From Piromyces finnis (lineage: Eukaryota > Neocallimastigomycota > Neocallimastigomycetes > Neocallimastigales > Neocallimastigaceae): 64,000 nt of DNA. The stretch is from assembly GCA_002104945.1 (NCBI GenBank), contig MCFH01000026.1:124001-188000 (forward strand), written 5' to 3'. The notes below the pieces were generated by a model. It was not told where the DNA came from. It searched no databases and saw only the letters and a list, made by a program, of their open reading frames with translations. The position numbers and the translations under genes are program-made. Position 1 is the stretch's first letter. Each line of letters begins with the position of its first letter. Shown in pieces: positions 60,171-64,000 of this stretch.

Positions 60171-60210
60171 TCTTTTTTACAACTATTTTTATATAGAGTT
60201 GTAAAAAAGA
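60171..60210. repeat. 14-bp perfect inverted repeat, 12-nt loop
   Basis: TCTTTTTTACAACT (60171-60184) is repeated as its reverse complement at 60197-60210. The stem contains a mixed ACAACT block as well as A/T runs. It is intergenic, with no adjacent gene within 1 kb. Confidence 0.8.
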
Positions 60211-62475
60211 AAAAATAAATAGGTATATATTGAAATAAAAGGTAATTTTACTTTTTAAATATACGATAGAATGGTAAACTAATAATAACAACTAGTAAGG
60301 AAAATTATCTAATAAAATATTGAGTGTAAACCTTAATTAATAATAGAATGATTTGGAATGATAAATAATATATAATGTAATAATATATTTGTATTGAAAT
60401 GTATTATATCATTTTAAAAATAATATATTTTAATCCTACAAAATTTATTGAATATATCATAAAGTAATAAAATTATTGATCTCATGTAAATAAAATTTGC
60501 CACTACATGAAATGTCAACATGAAAATGAACCAATATTGAATCGCTATTCTACATTGACCTAAATTTTTAGTTATAAAGTTATATTTAAAGAAAAAATCA
60601 TTATATTTTCAATGTTTTTATTTTTCTACTTTTTTTTTAAAAAAAAAAAACCTTAAATGGGTCTATTAATAAACTATAAAAAATTTTATTTATCACTTTA
60701 TCATCTACAATACATAGTATAGACATAAATAGATATAAATGATTTTTGTTGATGTTTTAATTTATTTATATAGATTAAAGATTTAATTATCCTTCATTAA
60801 TTTACTTTATGAATAAAAAAGAAAATTCAAGAGATTTTTTCTATTTCCTTTCTTTTTTTTTTTACTATGTATTTCATACTCTAGAGTTTTTTTATTGCTT
60901 ATCTTAGGCTTAAATGGATCTAGATATTTTTGCTAAGTCAAGAGTTTATTTTTAATTTTATTAAATTCTACATTATGTTTTCTCAAGCCACACTATTAAT
61001 ATTATTTTATAAATCAAAAAGAAAAGAAAATCCATGAAATATTATGAATTAGAGTTTGCTAAACTCTATCTCCTTATATGTATAACCAATAATATTCAAA
61101 CTTAAATTATACTTTCTTTTTCTATTTATGGAAAAATTAATTTAAAAAATTTTAAATATTTTATTTTCCACTATTACTACATTATTAAAATGTATTACAT
61201 TAATGTAGTTATACTATCTTTTATGATTGGTTGGATTATATGCTACAACCAAATAATACATTCAATAAACACTTTTAAAAGTAAAAGACATCATTACTAG
61301 ATCTTTTTATTTATTAATATATAAATAGAAAAGAGTGCATTACTTTCAAATGGTTAATGCTTTTTATAAAATTATTTATTTTTTAATAATAATAATATTA
61401 AATTATAAAGAGAATTTTAAGTTTTAAATAATATAATAATGTAATATAATGCAATATAATATATTAATATATTTTTTTTAACAGAAAATAATTAATTAAT
61501 CAATTAATCAAAATTTAAATCATCAATAATCAAGCGATTTTTTTATATAGTCTTTTGTTTTATTAAAAAAAAAGACAAGAAACCATATTTTATTGTCATA
61601 GCAAAAAAGGATAATTTTATTTTTTGACAGATAAAATTTTATATATTTGTTAATATATGGTTATTAGTATTAGGAAATATATTAAATTTAATGATATATA
61701 ATTAATAATAATATATTTTAATATATTGAAAACTTTATGTACAGAAAAGGTAAGTACGGAAAAATGAATATAAAATAGAAAAAATAAATTCTAACCCTTA
61801 ATAATAAATTGTCAATATTTTATCTTATATTCTTTTTAATAAAATAATTTGATTTTTTTTGGGGGAGAATACTATTTTAAATAGGTATTAATATATTAAA
61901 TAAGATTATATTTAATATATTAATATAAATTCAAATCAAATAAATTAATTGAATTTAGTACAATATACATTATACATATATTAATATATTCTGTTATTGA
62001 CTTTTTGAACTTTAAATCATACATTATAATTGTTCATAATATGTACATAATATGAAATTAATACATTAGTGCATTTTATACAAAATATTATAATGTAGTG
62101 TTTATTAGCCAATCAATCAAATTACAATATTCAATTTATAAAAGTCTAATGTATGAAATACTTTTTTTGTATTTATAAAACTGGATTAAATATAATATAA
62201 ATAAATAATTTTGATTTAAAGATGTTAAGTAATATGAAGATGTAAAGTAATATCTTATTTCGATTGGTTAAATTTATCAAGTTTTTATTATTACATATTG
62301 ATGTTATTGGTCTTGTTGGATTAAATTGCTCTATGTTATTTCCTTCTCAAACTGATTTAATAATATAATATAAAAAATGGTATTATCAAATCCTCATGAA
62401 ATTATCAAATCATCAAGTATATAATAACAATAAATCTTAAATTATTTGCAAGTACAAGGAAATTTCCTTTTTTTT

Positions 62476-62510
<35 letters not shown>

Positions 62511-62666
62511 TAAGAAATAAGTAAATTAGATAATGATTTTAACGAAAGCATATATATATATATTGAGGGATAAAAAATATTTCATTTTAATAATTAATAA
62601 TAAAGATTATAATTGAAAGAAAAAAAAACTTTTTTAAAATTAATGAAATCTTTATCATAGGCAAAA

Positions 62667-62704
<38 letters not shown>

Positions 62705-62933
62705 TTTATTAATCATGTGTTTGAAGTTTTAACTGTTGTGAGACTATCAATTTTTATATTGTATTTATTATATAAAATTATTTAAATAAAAAGAAAAAAT
62801 AATAATAATAGTTTTTTATTCAATTAAAGATTCTGCTTTCTTGAATAAAATTATTGACCAAGTAATAATAAATAAAAAAAAAAAGATCAATTATAAAATA
62901 TAAAAAAAAAAATTTTTTATTATTTTATTATAG

Positions 62934-62936
<3 letters not shown>

Positions 62937-62967
<31 letters not shown>
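62937..62967. repeat. (TTA)n microsatellite
   Basis: About ten TTA units just downstream of the stop codon of the cysteine-rich gene, in its likely 3' untranslated region. Confidence 0.85.
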
Positions 62968-62969
<2 letters not shown>

Positions 62970-63042
62970 TCTACAAATTATCTACGGTTTTGTTTGGTTA
63001 CTATTTAAATAAGATTAAAACTATTATTCATGATTAAAACTA

Positions 63043-63459
63043 TTATTCATGAAGATCAATATATTGAATTTCTTGCTGTTCATAATCACATGTACTAGTA
63101 TTAGAATTCCATATCATATTTTGTTCTAAGCAAGTTTCTTTGGTATGCTTTATACATTTTTCACCTGTCCAATACATATTTTCGTTATTACAAGCAATTT
63201 CTTCGGTAAAGAAACACTTATTTTTAGCTTTGTCCCAATAATAATTATTAGAGATACATGTTTTTTCTGTATAATCTTCACAGGAAATACCATTCCAGTA
63301 TTTCATATTACGAATACAAGAAAACATATGACTGTCCTTTCCAAAAATGGAACGTCTATCTTTTGATTTATGTAGATTACTTTCTACTTTTGAACATTCT
63401 ACTTTTAAACTAAAAAGACTTAAACTTAATACAATAAATAAATGATATATACACTTCAT
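63043..63459 (-). CDS. Small secreted cysteine-repeat protein
   Basis: No family is recognised. The ATG at 63457-63459 is preferred: it gives 138 residues that begin with a textbook signal peptide (MKCIYHLFIVLSLSLF, cleavage likely near residue 22). The open frame upstream of it has no further ATG. After a basic linker, residues about 47-123 hold four imperfect units of 20-22 residues. The pattern is C-x4-[MY]-x-W-x(4-6)-C-x(6-7)-C, with YW or IW and often a WNG/WTG turn. Eight of the cysteines fit this spacing, so disulfide-stabilised repeats are likely. It lacks the features of the fungal dockerin/CBM10 domain (no GYxCC). Such a protein could be a cell-surface or extracellular adhesion or inhibitor module, but this is inference. 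No intron is evident. Confidence 0.75.
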   Translation of the reverse strand: MKCIYHLFIVLSLSLFSLKVECSKVESNLHKSKDRRSIFGKDSHMFSCIRNMKYWNGISCEDYTEKTCISNNYYWDKAKNKCFFTEEIACNNENMYWTGEKCIKHTKETCLEQNMIWNSNTSTCDYEQQEIQYIDLHE

Positions 63460-64000
63460 TTTTCTTTTAATATAAATTAATATTTCAAAATGATAAAAAA
63501 AACTAAAAAAATGAAAAAAGAACCAGAACAAAAAAAAAGCAAATAAATATAAAATATATATATATATTAGTATTGTTCTAACACTATTGTTAAGACCTGA
63601 TAATCATATAATTTATAATGAATTAATAAAATGACAATTATACAAGAATAAAAGAATTAATTATTAATATGTAATATAATTAATAAAAAAAAAAAGTTTA
63701 TATTTTTTTCCCCAATAGTAAAGTCTCCTCCTTAATTTAATCCATTAATTAGAAAGTTGTGAATTTTTTAAATTCATACTGTTCCTCTCAATTTATCTTA
63801 ATTTAGATAGTAATAGATAAAACACTTTTAATATTTTGAATTAATAAACTTTATGCTTATAAAAAAAGTTTGTTTTTCTTCTTTTTTTATATAAAGTTTA
63901 GTTATCACCATATAAATTAAATAGGTTATAAAGTTTAAAGTTCATTTCTTAGTTATCACCATATAAATTAAATAGGTTATAAAGTTTAAAGTTTATTTCT
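63460..64000. other. Upstream of the cysteine-repeat gene, ends in a tandem repeat
   Basis: A/T-rich, no coding sequence seen. It should hold the promoter of the cysteine-repeat gene and ends in the 51-bp tandem repeat described separately. Confidence 0.5.
63898..64000. repeat. 51-bp tandem direct repeat reaching the window edge
   Basis: The string GTTATCACCATATAAATTAA starts at 63901 and again at 63952, followed by the same bases. The two visible copies differ by one base (GTTCATTTCT versus GTTTATTTCT). The second copy ends at the window boundary, so the array probably continues beyond it. Confidence 0.9.

Larger units (their letters stand above)
58960..63042. other. 4.1-kb intergenic region, no gene supported
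   Basis: A/T-rich sequence without a supportable exon on either strand. It contains an inverted repeat at 60171-60210, a short palindrome CCAAAATTAATAATTTTGG at about 59819-59837 next to the string CGCCGCC, and several small hairpins between 61050 and 61260. A T run of more than 30 bases lies near 62479-62509, and a (TTA)n tract near 62937-62967. Confidence 0.6.

Noticed and set aside
42109-63042. Possible transposons, CRISPR arrays or bacterial-type operons in the gene-poor half
   Set aside because: No transposase or reverse transcriptase motifs, no terminal inverted repeats flanked by duplications, and no spaced direct repeats. The sequence is eukaryotic throughout.
63460-63531. N-terminal extension MFWFFFHFF... 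on the cysteine-repeat protein
   Set aside because: It has no ATG, and it would place a second hydrophobic stretch ahead of a clear signal peptide that begins at the ATG at 63459.

Overview
The window is about 85% A+T or more and carries intron-rich eukaryotic genes. Between them lie long intergenic stretches of A/T runs and (AAT)n repeats. An axonemal dynein heavy chain shows that the organism builds a motile flagellum. A Jsn1-type RRM-plus-PUF protein and a Kin1-type kinase with a KA1 tail point to a fungus. Together these fit a zoosporic fungus, most likely an anaerobic gut fungus (Neocallimastigomycota). That assignment is inference: no rRNA or mitochondrial marker is present to settle it.

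Ten genes can be supported, nine on the minus strand. From low to high coordinate they are: (1) a large low-complexity IQ-motif protein that runs off the left edge (1-4962); (2) DNAH6-type single-headed inner-arm dynein heavy chain, 11 exons (6792-22210); (3) translation factor eIF1 (23510-24511); (4) HRD1/synoviolin ER ubiquitin ligase, 9 exons (26192-28944); (5) Jsn1/Puf1-like RNA-binding protein (32448-36674); (6) a single-exon coiled-coil protein (38932-42108); (7) the only plus-strand gene, another coiled-coil protein, divergent from gene 6 (43646-47128); (8) Kin1/MARK-type polarity kinase (47768-50917); (9) an unrecognised Asn-rich protein (56009-58959); (10) a small secreted cysteine-repeat protein (63043-63459).

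I rebuilt the exon-intron models by hand, using reading-frame phase, GT...AG boundaries and recalled family sequences. All 38 introns keep frame. Every inferred acceptor is TAG or AAG and none is CAG. Several genes carry Asn, Gln or Asp runs typical of very A/T-rich genomes.

The genes do not form a pathway. They are housekeeping and cell-structure functions: flagellar motility, start-codon selection, ER-associated degradation, mRNA control and polarity signalling. I see no gene cluster that amounts to a new biological system. The items most worth a second look are a G+C-rich structured island at about 54001-54110, an 18-bp perfect hairpin at 25433, the 9-nt micro-exon of eIF1, the divergent coiled-coil gene pair, and the cysteine-repeat secreted protein.
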